Below are positions 1 through 7,527 of a stretch of DNA of 8,870 nt, in pieces. The stretch's first letter is position 1, and each line of letters begins with the position of its first letter. The notes below the pieces were generated by a model. It was not told the origin of the DNA. It worked only from the letters and a program-made list of their open reading frames with translations, and searched no databases. The position numbers and the translations under genes were made by a program. Source of the stretch: Helicobacteraceae bacterium (GTDB lineage: Bacteria; Campylobacterota; Campylobacteria; Campylobacterales; SZUA-545); assembly GCA_031282285.1 (NCBI GenBank), contig JAITEA010000067.1:1-8870 (forward strand). Reading direction: 5' to 3'.

Positions 1-30
1 TTGTTATTGGAGCGATGGGGAAAAAGCGAG

Positions 31-366
31 TTATTGGGTTTTGAGGAGAGCGACAAGCAGCGCGATAGAGATAACGATCGCAACCCAGATCAGCGCCAGC
101 GCTCCGCTTTTGGTTTTAAGGCAGTTTTTCAGCGCGTTCCAATTTCGTCTAATATGAAATATGGACAAAACGGCGAAACAAACGCCGCTTATTACATGCG
201 TAGCGGTGATAAAACTCATAATAAATAGCAGATACGAAGGAATATCCGCTTCGTTTTCAAACGCCGCTTCGCCGATCGTCTCGCCAACCTCTATAATCAG
301 CCCCGTAGCAAAAAGCGTAACGATAAATATAAACAGGCTAACCGATATAAACGATCGACCGTTCAT
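31..366 (-). CDS. Small three-helix membrane protein, DUF4405 / cytochrome-b-like
   Basis: The 111-residue protein has three hydrophobic segments (about residues 6-25, 45-70 and 88-108), so it should lie in the inner membrane. The second segment carries His57 and His71, 14 residues apart on one helix, followed by I-R-R-N-W-N-A-L-K. A His pair at this spacing before an N-W-K-like motif is typical of DUF4405 (flavinylation-associated cytochrome-like) proteins and is compatible with haem ligation. That family is linked to electron transfer across the membrane. The start codon overlaps the stop of the upstream ferredoxin gene (ATGA, 363-366), so the two are very likely translationally coupled and work together. 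Family assignment is by pattern recognition only; haem binding is inferred. Any further downstream partner would lie beyond the window edge: nothing coding is seen in 1-30 on this strand. Confidence 0.65.
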   Translation of the reverse strand: MNGRSFISVSLFIFIVTLFATGLIIEVGETIGEAAFENEADIPSYLLFIMSFITATHVISGVCFAVLSIFHIRRNWNALKNCLKTKSGALALIWVAIVISIALLVALLKTQ

Positions 367-668
367 AACGCCTCTTTGGCGCTCTCTATATCCGATATAT
401 TCACGCCGCGCATTATCAACATACGCTTTAGCGAATCGGTAAGCGTTTGGCTAAATACGCCGCTTGGGCAGACTTTAAGGCATTTGTTGCAGCCGATGCA
501 GCTATCGGCGTCTTTAATATAAATATGCCTATGCCACAAAAACGCCTTCCTGCCTATTACCCCTTTTGGGCAGGCTCTTATACATCTCCAGCAAGCCGTG
601 CAGTTTCTGGGGTTTGCCCATATATAATCTGTGCGGATTCTTCGCAGTTTTTGTTGCGCGTTTCTCAT
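363..668 (-). CDS. Ferredoxin-type protein with two [4Fe-4S] clusters
   Basis: This 101-residue cytoplasmic protein contains two classical cluster motifs: C23-x2-C26-x2-C29-x3-C33-P and C57-x2-C60-x2-C63-x3-C67-P. Each is followed by K/S-G, as in bacterial 2x[4Fe-4S] ferredoxins. The linker has a W-H-R-H stretch (residues 45-48), and both ends are charged extensions. There is no signal peptide or membrane helix. The ATG start is supported by AGGAG a few bases upstream and by a well-formed promoter at 736-764. It is first in a two-gene unit with the overlapping membrane protein, which suggests that it passes electrons to or from that protein on the cytoplasmic side. The ferredoxin nature is clear; the redox partner and pathway are unknown. 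A subunit of a larger oxidoreductase whose other genes lie outside the window is also possible. Confidence 0.88.
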   Translation of the reverse strand: MRNAQQKLRRIRTDYIWANPRNCTACWRCIRACPKGVIGRKAFLWHRHIYIKDADSCIGCNKCLKVCPSGVFSQTLTDSLKRMLIMRGVNISDIESAKEAL

Positions 669-700
669 TTTTTGCTCCTTTCGCGCGATCGATTAACGCT

Positions 701-724
701 TAGGCGTAACGGCTGTTACGCTTA
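701..724 (-). other. Stem-loop in the 5' leader of the ferredoxin operon
   Basis: GCGTAAC (704-710) and GTTACGC (715-721) form a perfect 7-bp inverted repeat around a GGCT loop. It extends by one G-U and two further pairs to about 10 bp. It lies roughly 5-30 nt after the predicted transcription start and about 30 nt before the Shine-Dalgarno. There is no T-run on either side, so it is not an intrinsic terminator. It may be an operator for a repressor, an RNA-stability element or a translational control element. The structure is seen directly; the role is inferred. Confidence 0.5.
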
Positions 725-735
725 TAAAACGCAAA

Positions 736-764
736 ATTGTAGCGCGGCAAATCTGAAATGTCAA
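736..764 (-). promoter_or_regulatory. Sigma70-type promoter of the ferredoxin/membrane-protein operon
   Basis: On the minus strand TTGACA (759-764) and TACAAT (736-741) are separated by exactly 17 bp. This is a full-consensus -35 with a 5/6 -10. Predicted transcription starts near 729, giving a leader of about 60 nt that contains the stem-loop at 701-724. It lies just after the fabI terminator, so the ferredoxin unit should be expressed independently of the glycolytic operon. A second, poorer candidate (TTGCCG 745-750, TATAAG 721-726) overlaps it. A consensus -35 is notable because many Campylobacterota promoters lack one. Confidence 0.72.
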
Positions 765-777
765 GAGGCGAGACGAG

Positions 778-819
778 AAAAACGCGCGAAACGACCGGCA
801 AAACCGCCGATCGCCGCGC
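778..819 (-). terminator. Intrinsic terminator of the gap-pgk-tpiA-fabI operon
   Basis: Read on the minus strand, an outer stem GCGCG/CGCGC (815-819 with 784-788) and an inner 8-bp stem (806-813 with 792-799, one G-U pair) enclose a 6-nt loop. The hairpin is followed at once by GTTTTTCTC (T-run 778-782). It lies about 30 nt beyond the fabI stop and before the next promoter, as expected for the end of the operon. Confidence 0.82.
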
Positions 820-850
820 AAAGAGGCTTGAAGCGAAGGCTACTAAAAGG

Positions 851-2393
<1,543 letters not shown>

Positions 2394-2397
<4 letters not shown>

Positions 2398-3596
2398 GAA
2401 CTCTCCTTAATCTCCAGCGCTTTAACGCCCGGGAGGATTTTACCTTCCAGCAGCTCCAAAGAGGCGCCGCCGCCGGTGGATATAAAGGTCATCTCGTCCG
2501 AGTCGTCCGCCCTTTGCACAACATCCGCCGTATCGCCGCCGCCTACAATCTTAGTCGCGTGGCTTTCGGCTATGCGGTGCGAAATCTTAAAGCTGCCTTT
2601 GGCGAATTTGTCGATCTCGAAAACGCCCATCGGACCGTTCCAGAGTATCGTCTGCGCGCCGTCGAGCGCCTCTCGAAACAGCCGCGTGGTAGCCGGACCG
2701 ATATCCAAGCCCTTCCAGCCGTAGGGAATCTCTTTTGTGGTGGTGTAGATCGTTACCGCGTTGGCGTCTATGCTCTGCGCGCAGACCACATCGACGGGCA
2801 GGTAAAACTTCACATTGCGCTTTTTGGCTTCGTCGAGGATACGCAGCGCGTCGCCGATAAGATCGTCTTCCACGAGCGAATCGCCCACCTGTTCGCCCAG
2901 CGCTTTCAAAAATGTAAAAGCCATACCGCCGCCTACGATGACCTTATCGACCTTCTGGAGCAGATTTTCCAGCGCCTGCAATTTGCCGGAAACCTTGCTG
3001 CCGCCAATCACCGCCACAAACGGGCGCGTCGGGTGCTGCAGGGTGCGATCGAAAAAGTTGATCTCCTTGTTGAGCAAAAAGCCCGCCGCTTTGCTGTCGT
3101 CCGAAAAAAACTTGGTGATCGCCTCCACCGAAGCGTGGGCGCGGTGGCTTACGCCAAAGGCGTCGTTGATATATATCTGCGCCATATCCGCCAGCTTTTT
3201 GGCGAACTCGTCGTCGTTTTTCGTCTCGCCGTGCTCGAAGCGGAGGTTTTCAAGCAGCAAAATCTCGCCGCTTTTAAGCGCCTTGGCTCTTTTATGCGCG
3301 TCCTCGCCAATCACATCGGAGGCGAGAGCCACGTCGCGCTTCAATAGCGTCTGAAGCCGTTTGGCGACGGGCGCAAGCGTATATTTGGGATCGACCTCGC
3401 CTTTTGGTCGTCCGTTATGGCTTGCCAAAATCACCGCGCAGTTGTGATCCACGCAGTAGTTGATGGTCGCCAGAGCCGAACGGATTCGGCGATCGTCGGT
3501 GATATTGCCAAACTCGTCTTGCGGAACATTAAAATCGCAACGGATAAACACCTTCTTGTCGGAAATATCAATATCTTTGATGGTTCTCAGCGTCAT
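2394..3596 (-). CDS. pgk: Phosphoglycerate kinase
   Basis: Phosphoglycerate kinase transfers phosphate between 1,3-bisphosphoglycerate and ADP, the first ATP-yielding step of lower glycolysis, and is reversible in gluconeogenesis. At 400 residues it is full length. Visible signatures are R-C-D-F-N-V-P (19-25), D-D-R-R-I (34-38), S-H-N-G-R-P-K-G (59-66), the substrate-binding region around L-R-F (118-120) and S-H-R-A-H (150-154), G-S-K-V-S-G-K-L (199-206), G-G-G-M-A-F-T-F (222-229), W-N-G-P-M-G-V-F-E (319-327), and the nucleotide-binding G-G-G-D-T (352-356) and S-T-G-G-G-A-S-L-E (373-381). The Asn in S-H-N-G-R-P replaces the Leu most often seen there, a mild variation. An AAAGGAG at 3605-3611, touching the gap stop, precedes the ATG by 8 nt. 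It is the second gene of the operon. Confidence 0.97.
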
Positions 3597-3610
3597 AGCA
3601 GCCGCTCCTT

Positions 3611-4534
3611 TCAGGTTGGTATTTGCGCCAGCTCAACCATTCTCGACGCGAAACCCGTTTCGTTGTCGTGCCACGCGCCAACGCTTGCGAGATTTCGGCA
3701 GCACATTGTAAGGGACGCGTCAATAATCGCGCTTGCCGCGGAGCCAATTATATCCGTTGAGACTTTAGGTTCGCGCGAAAAGGCGAGCGCGGCGTTTTGC
3801 GCGCCTTCGTAAGCGGCGTTGATCTCGGCTTGATCGACGGCTTGCTCCAGCAGAAAAACAGCGCGCATCAGCGAAATATCGGCGGTGGGAACCCTAAGCC
3901 CGATCGCGGCGGCTTTGCCGCGGTAGCTTTCGTCGTATCTGATCAGATTTTTCGCCGCGCTGGTAACGACGGGGATAAGGTTGATCGCGCTCGATCTACC
4001 CCGCCGCGGCTCGGCGTTGCGCGAATCCAGCAGCCGCTGATCGCTTGTGTAGCTGTGGATCGAGGTCGCCAAAACCCCTTTGATCCCAAAACGAGCGCTC
4101 AAAACGCCGCATAGCAGATAGAGCGCGTGCGCCGTACAGCTACCAGCGCTTACGATCGCGGCTTTTGGCGCGCTCAAAGGCGGCGCGATCTCAACTTGAT
4201 TATCATCGCTTGGCGAGGAGATCACGACCCTTTTCGCGCCGCGATCGATATAGGCTTTCAGATCGCTAAATCTGGTAAAAACCCCCGTACAATCCAACAC
4301 GATTTCCGCGCCGCCAAAATCGCACAGATCGGGCGAAGGCGCGGAGGAAAAAGCTACGCCGTCCAAAGCCGCCTCAAAGCCGCCGTGAACGGAGTCGCGC
4401 CGTAAGAGATACTCCAGCGTTTGGCGATCGGCTAGATCGTTAACGGCTACGAGTTTGCGCGTTGGCGATCGCAAAATTATCCGCGCGCACGCCCTGCCAA
4501 TCCGCCCAAATCCGTTAATCGCGATTGTCGCCAA
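3611..4534 (-). CDS. gapA: Glyceraldehyde-3-phosphate dehydrogenase, divergent
   Basis: GAPDH oxidises and phosphorylates glyceraldehyde 3-phosphate. I place the start at TTG (4532-4534): the protein then begins [14 protein letters not shown], exactly where GAPDHs begin, and GGAG (4541-4544) lies six bases upstream. An in-frame ATG at 4576 would add 14 residues and run across the -10 box. The 307-residue product has the dinucleotide-binding N-G-F-G-R-I-G-R (7-14), V-N-D-L (31-34, suggesting NAD), catalytic Cys133, His160 in [13 protein letters not shown] (214-217) and the C-terminal W-H-D-N-E-T-G-F (288-295). It is oddly short (family about 330). The active-site block is S-C-T-A-H instead of S-C-T-T-N, and the segment before it lacks the usual G-V-N region. 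It is probably an active but divergent enzyme; altered specificity or kinetics is possible. First gene of the operon. Confidence 0.9.
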   Translation of the reverse strand: MATIAINGFGRIGRACARIILRSPTRKLVAVNDLADRQTLEYLLRRDSVHGGFEAALDGVAFSSAPSPDLCDFGGAEIVLDCTGVFTRFSDLKAYIDRGAKRVVISSPSDDNQVEIAPPLSAPKAAIVSAGSCTAHALYLLCGVLSARFGIKGVLATSIHSYTSDQRLLDSRNAEPRRGRSSAINLIPVVTSAAKNLIRYDESYRGKAAAIGLRVPTADISLMRAVFLLEQAVDQAEINAAYEGAQNAALAFSREPKVSTDIIGSAASAIIDASLTMCCRNLASVGAWHDNETGFASRMVELAQIPT

Positions 4535-4564
4535 CCAAAACTCCGCGTCGAAATAAAAGGGCGA

Positions 4565-4570
4565 ATTGTA
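4565..4570 (-). promoter_or_regulatory. Candidate -10 box of the gap operon promoter
   Basis: TACAAT on the minus strand, within GCGCTACAATT. The same 11-mer surrounds the -10 of the ferredoxin promoter (735-745). Transcription would start near 4558, leaving about 24 nt before the TTG start of gap, with GGAG in between. No convincing -35 is present at 16-18 bp, which is common for Campylobacterota housekeeping promoters. Confidence 0.5.
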
Positions 4571-4581
4571 GCGCATTTGGT

Positions 4582-4587
4582 TATACT
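4582..4587 (+). promoter_or_regulatory. Candidate -10 box for rsfS
   Basis: TATACT on the plus strand, predicting a start near 4594 and a leader of about 25 nt before the rsfS TTG. It sits back to back with the gap -10 box in the 84-bp divergent gap between the two genes. No -35 is seen, so the assignment is weak and rests on position plus one hexamer. Confidence 0.35.
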
Positions 4588-4618
4588 TCGCGCTTTCAAC
4601 TTCGCAAAAGGACGCGGT

Positions 4619-4960
4619 TTGGAGCTAAACGACAGACTGGAAAGAGTGGCGCGTGTTTTGGATCAAAACAAAGCCGAACGCATAGAACGATTCAATTTGG
4701 AAAACAGCGATTATATGGTTAGCGGCGTCGTCGTCGCATCCGCGCTCGCCGATCGACACCTGCTGGCGCTGGTAGAACATCTCAAAACGGAGCTCAAGCC
4801 GCTTGGCGAGGAGTTTTTGCATATCGACGCGAGCGACGAGTGGGCGGCGCTTGATCTGGGCGATATTTTAGTGCATATTATGAGCTCGCAGGCGCGCGAT
4901 CGCTACAATCTCGAAGCCTTTTTAGACGATTTCAAAAAGCGCAAAGCCGCCGCCGTTTAA
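4619..4960 (+). CDS. rsfS: Ribosomal silencing factor RsfS
   Basis: RsfS (YbeB/DUF143 family) binds ribosomal protein uL14 and blocks subunit joining when nutrients are short. The 113-residue protein matches the family in length and pattern: an N-terminal helix, Y-M-V-S-G-V-V-V-A-S-A (the equivalent of D-Y-F-I-I-x-S-G), S/A-D-R-H with the following helix, D-E-W-A-A-L-D-L-G-D-I-L-V-H-I-M, and R-x-x-Y-N-L-E-x-F near the end. I choose TTG at 4619 because AAAAGGA (4606-4612) lies six bases upstream and the earlier in-frame TTG (4577) lies in the promoter region. In Campylobacter jejuni nadD sits between gap and rsfS; here rsfS itself is divergent from gap. It is convergent with serB, 20 bp apart, with no clear terminator between them. 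Confidence 0.87.
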   Translation: MELNDRLERVARVLDQNKAERIERFNLENSDYMVSGVVVASALADRHLLALVEHLKTELKPLGEEFLHIDASDEWAALDLGDILVHIMSSQARDRYNLEAFLDDFKKRKAAAV

Positions 4961-4980
4961 GCGGCAAGCGAAGCCAAAAC

Positions 4981-5604
4981 CTACGCGATATGCTCCAGCA
5001 CGAGCCGCAGGTCTTTTTTCTCGATCGCGACGGTCGCCTCTTTTTTCAAAATCTCTTTGGCGCAGAAGGCGATTTTGGTTTTTGCGTAGCGGAACATAGC
5101 GCGATCGTTGGCGCCGTCGCCTACGGCTACCGTATCTTCGGCGGCGACGCCAAGCAGGCTCTGAACGCGGCGCAGCATATCGCCCTTTGAAAAGTCAAAC
5201 AGCATCTCGCCGCCAACCTGCCCCGTCAGAAAATCCCCCTCGCGCCGCAGGATATTGGCAAACGCCGCGTCCGCGCCAAGTTTCACTACGGCTGGATCGG
5301 TGGCTATATGAAAGCCGCCCGAAAAAACGACCACCTTGTATCCGCGCCGTTTCAGCTCGCCCACGCACTCGATCGCGCCTTTCATCAGCGGCAGGTTTTC
5401 GCATATTCTCACCACCTCGTCGTAGCGCATACCTTTCAGCGCGGCGGCGCGGCGCGTGATCGCCTCGAAAAAATCCAGCTTGCCGTTCATCGCCTCGCAG
5501 GTGATCGCGGCAATCTCGCCGCCTCTGCCAAACGAGAGCGCCAGAATGTCGATGGTTTCGCCGTCCATCAGCGTGGAATCAAAGTCAAAAACGCATAGTT
5601 TCAT
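4981..5604 (-). CDS. serB: Phosphoserine phosphatase SerB
   Basis: SerB dephosphorylates L-phosphoserine, the last step of serine synthesis, in the cytoplasm. The 207-residue protein is a complete HAD-superfamily enzyme: motif I D7-F-D9-S-T-L (Asp7 nucleophile, Asp9 acid/base) with M-D-G-E-T-I-D, a four-helix cap (about 20-80), motif II Ser95 in F-S-G-G-F-H, motif III Lys140, and motif IV V-G-D163-G-A-N-D167. The sequence D-F-D-S-T-L-M-D-G-E-T-I-D separates SerB from most other HAD phosphatases. It lacks the N-terminal ACT-like regulatory extension found in E. coli SerB, so it is the short form known in Campylobacter. AGGAAG lies just before the ATG. It is divergent from the DHH gene (55-bp gap) and convergent with rsfS. 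Confidence 0.92.
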   Translation of the reverse strand: MKLCVFDFDSTLMDGETIDILALSFGRGGEIAAITCEAMNGKLDFFEAITRRAAALKGMRYDEVVRICENLPLMKGAIECVGELKRRGYKVVVFSGGFHIATDPAVVKLGADAAFANILRREGDFLTGQVGGEMLFDFSKGDMLRRVQSLLGVAAEDTVAVGDGANDRAMFRYAKTKIAFCAKEILKKEATVAIEKKDLRLVLEHIA

Positions 5605-5642
5605 ATCGCTTCCTAATGAGTCGCAGGGTAAAATCTCGGCAA

Positions 5643-5648
5643 ATTATA
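5643..5648 (-). promoter_or_regulatory. Candidate -10 box for serB
   Basis: A perfect TATAAT on the minus strand, predicting a start near 5636 and a leader of about 32 nt before serB. No good -35 is visible. For the divergent plus-strand operon the only candidate in this 55-bp gap is TAAAAT at 5629-5634, which is weak. Confidence 0.45.
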
Positions 5649-5659
5649 AGGACGGTAAG

Positions 5660-6589
5660 ATGAAAGATAAATATAGACTGGTAACAAGAAGCGATTTTGA
5701 CGGGTTAGTTTGCGCGGTTTTGCTCAAAGAGCTTGACCTGATCGACGAAATTAAGTTTGTCCATCCCAAAGATATGCAGGACAATCTTGTGGAGATCACG
5801 AGCGCGGATATAACCACCAACCTGCCCTATGTGGCGCGGGCGCATTTGGTGTTTGACCACCACGAGAGCGAAACGATCCGCAACAAAGAGCGGGCGAAAA
5901 ATCACATTATCGATCCCAACGCGCCCTCCGCGGCAAGGGTGGTGTACGACTACTACGGCGGCAAAGCCAAGTTTCCGGCGATCGGCGAGGAGATGATGAA
6001 CGCCGTCGATAAAGCCGACAGCGCGCAATTTACGCTTGAGGAGATTCTGAAGCCTGCCGGCTGGGTACTGCTCAACTACCTGATGGACGCCAGAACGGGG
6101 CTTGGGCGTTTCAGACAGTTTCGCGTAAGCAACTATCAGCTTATGATGGACTTGATCGACTACTGCCGCCTCCATACGATCGACGAGATTTTAGAGTTGC
6201 CCGACGTTAAAGAGCGTAGCGCGCTGTACTTCGAGTGCGAGGAGCGCTTCAAAGAGCAGCTCAAACGCCGCTCGAAAGTCTATGGCAACCTTGTCGTCCT
6301 CGATCTGCGCGAGGAGGAGCCTATCTGGGCTGGCAACCGCTTTATGATCTACGCGCTCTATCCCCAGTGCAATATCTCGATACATATTCTCAAAGGCTTT
6401 CAGGGGCGCAACACCGCGCTGGCTATCGGCAAGTCGATCGTGAACCGCTCGAGCAAAACGCGCATCGGCGAGCTGGCGCTGAAATACGGCGGCGGCGGGC
6501 ACGAAGCGGCGGGCACCTGCCAAGTGGATAACGACAAAGCCGACGAGGTAGTCAAAGAGCTAATCGAAATCATCAATAAAGACGGCTAA
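5660..6589 (+). CDS. DHH/DHHA1-family phosphoesterase
   Basis: This is a cytoplasmic 309-residue metal-dependent phosphoesterase of the DHH superfamily, of the type often annotated as exopolyphosphatase-related in Campylobacterota. Metal-ligand motifs are visible: S-D-F-D-G (Asp12, Asp14), V-F-D-H-H-E-S (Asp66-His67-His68) and V-D-K-A-D (Asp117, Asp120). The C-terminal DHHA1 domain ends in K-Y-G-G-G-G-H-E-A-A-G (275-285), the substrate-binding glycine loop. Relatives include oligoribonucleases/pAp phosphatases (NrnA), cyclic-dinucleotide phosphodiesterases and RecJ; the exact substrate cannot be read from sequence. I choose ATG 5660: AAGGA lies eight bases upstream, and the longer open frame back to 5456 runs antisense through serB. 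Its stop directly abuts the start of the next gene, so the two are almost certainly cotranscribed. Confidence 0.88.
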   Translation: MKDKYRLVTRSDFDGLVCAVLLKELDLIDEIKFVHPKDMQDNLVEITSADITTNLPYVARAHLVFDHHESETIRNKERAKNHIIDPNAPSAARVVYDYYGGKAKFPAIGEEMMNAVDKADSAQFTLEEILKPAGWVLLNYLMDARTGLGRFRQFRVSNYQLMMDLIDYCRLHTIDEILELPDVKERSALYFECEERFKEQLKRRSKVYGNLVVLDLREEEPIWAGNRFMIYALYPQCNISIHILKGFQGRNTALAIGKSIVNRSSKTRIGELALKYGGGGHEAAGTCQVDNDKADEVVKELIEIINKDG

Positions 6590-7513
6590 GTGTACGACGA
6601 ACTGATAGCGAAGTTAAGCGACGGATCGTGGCTGACGCTGGAGACAACCCCCGCCAAGAGCGCGAGTTTTCAGCCGATCGTAGATAGATTGGCGGCGCTG
6701 AAGCTGTACGAAAAGGTGGACGGCTGGAGCGTTACCGACAATCCGCTCTCCCAGCTTCGCTACGGCTCTATTTTTGCCGCGATCAAACTACAGGCGGCGT
6801 TTGGCAAGCCCGCCATCGCCACGATCAGTATGCGCGATCGCAATTTGATTGGTATTCAATCCGATCTGCTCGGCGCCAACGAAGCTGGGGCGAGAGCCTT
6901 TTTAGCCGTTACGGGCGATCCGGCGAGCCTCAGCGATCAGCCGCGAGCCAAAGGGGTTTTTGAGGCAAGCAGCGTCGAGTTTCTGAGGATCGCGCACTTT
7001 TTCAACCGCGGCATCGACTACGCGGGCAAAACGATCGCGCCCGCGCCAAAGCGCGTCTATCCGTTCGCCGTCGCCAACAGCTACGCCAAGAACGCCGCGA
7101 GCCTCAAACGCAAGATCGCGCAAAAGATAGCCGCGGGCGCGCTGGGCGTGATCACGCAGCCCGTTTTCTCCATTGACGACGCTCGCAATATGAGCGCGCT
7201 GTTCAACGAGGCGCTGAGCGGTTTTGACGACGAACGCAAAAACGCGCGGCTGATTCTGGGCGTTTTTCCGCTATCGCGCCTGAAAACGGCGCAATTTCTG
7301 CAATCTCGCGTCCCGGGCGTTCGCGTTAGCGATCGCTGGATCGACGCGCTGTTCGAGGCAAACCGCAAAGGAGAGGACGAGGAGGCGAGGATAGGTTTCG
7401 AGATGAGCGCGGAGCTTTTGCGCGCCATTCGCAAAGCCGGTCTGCCGACGCATATAATGTGTTCCAACCATTTTGATCTCGCCGCGAAGCTGATCGATTA
7501 CGCGGCGCGGTAA
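6590..7513 (+). CDS. metF: Methylenetetrahydrofolate reductase family protein
   Basis: A 307-residue FAD-type TIM-barrel protein of the MTHFR family, which reduces 5,10-methylene-THF to 5-methyl-THF for methionine synthesis. Evidence: L-E-T-T-P (17-21, with the conserved Glu18), V-T-D-N-P (48-52), M-R-D-R-N (81-85), L-A-V-T-G-D-P (105-111, the position of L-R-G-D in E. coli MetF) and V-I-T-Q-P-V-F (187-193, like I-T-Q-x-x-F). The pattern is nearer to the Campylobacterota/deep-branching type than to E. coli MetF; the Arg of L-R-G-D is replaced by Thr. The start is GTG directly after the DHH stop TAA with no spacing, and the Shine-Dalgarno is weak, so translation probably depends on ribosomes leaving the upstream gene. 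The fold is secure. A reductase acting on another folate or pterin is possible. Confidence 0.78.
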   Translation: MYDELIAKLSDGSWLTLETTPAKSASFQPIVDRLAALKLYEKVDGWSVTDNPLSQLRYGSIFAAIKLQAAFGKPAIATISMRDRNLIGIQSDLLGANEAGARAFLAVTGDPASLSDQPRAKGVFEASSVEFLRIAHFFNRGIDYAGKTIAPAPKRVYPFAVANSYAKNAASLKRKIAQKIAAGALGVITQPVFSIDDARNMSALFNEALSGFDDERKNARLILGVFPLSRLKTAQFLQSRVPGVRVSDRWIDALFEANRKGEDEEARIGFEMSAELLRAIRKAGLPTHIMCSNHFDLAAKLIDYAAR

Positions 7514-7527
7514 CGAAAGGAGTTTTA

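Noticed and set aside
4535..4576. Longer GAPDH start at ATG 4576
   Set aside because: The 14 extra residues do not look like GAPDH and the codons overlap the likely -10 box. The TTG at 4532-4534 has a Shine-Dalgarno and gives the normal N-terminus.
4949..4965. GCCGC/GCGGC hairpin between rsfS and serB as a bidirectional terminator
   Set aside because: The stem is only 5 bp, overlaps the rsfS stop, and no T-run follows on either strand.
5456..5659. Upstream extension of the DHH gene frame
   Set aside because: It lies antisense within serB, and the internal ATG at 5660 has a ribosome site and begins the family's conserved K-Y-R-L-V-T-R-S-D-F-D sequence.
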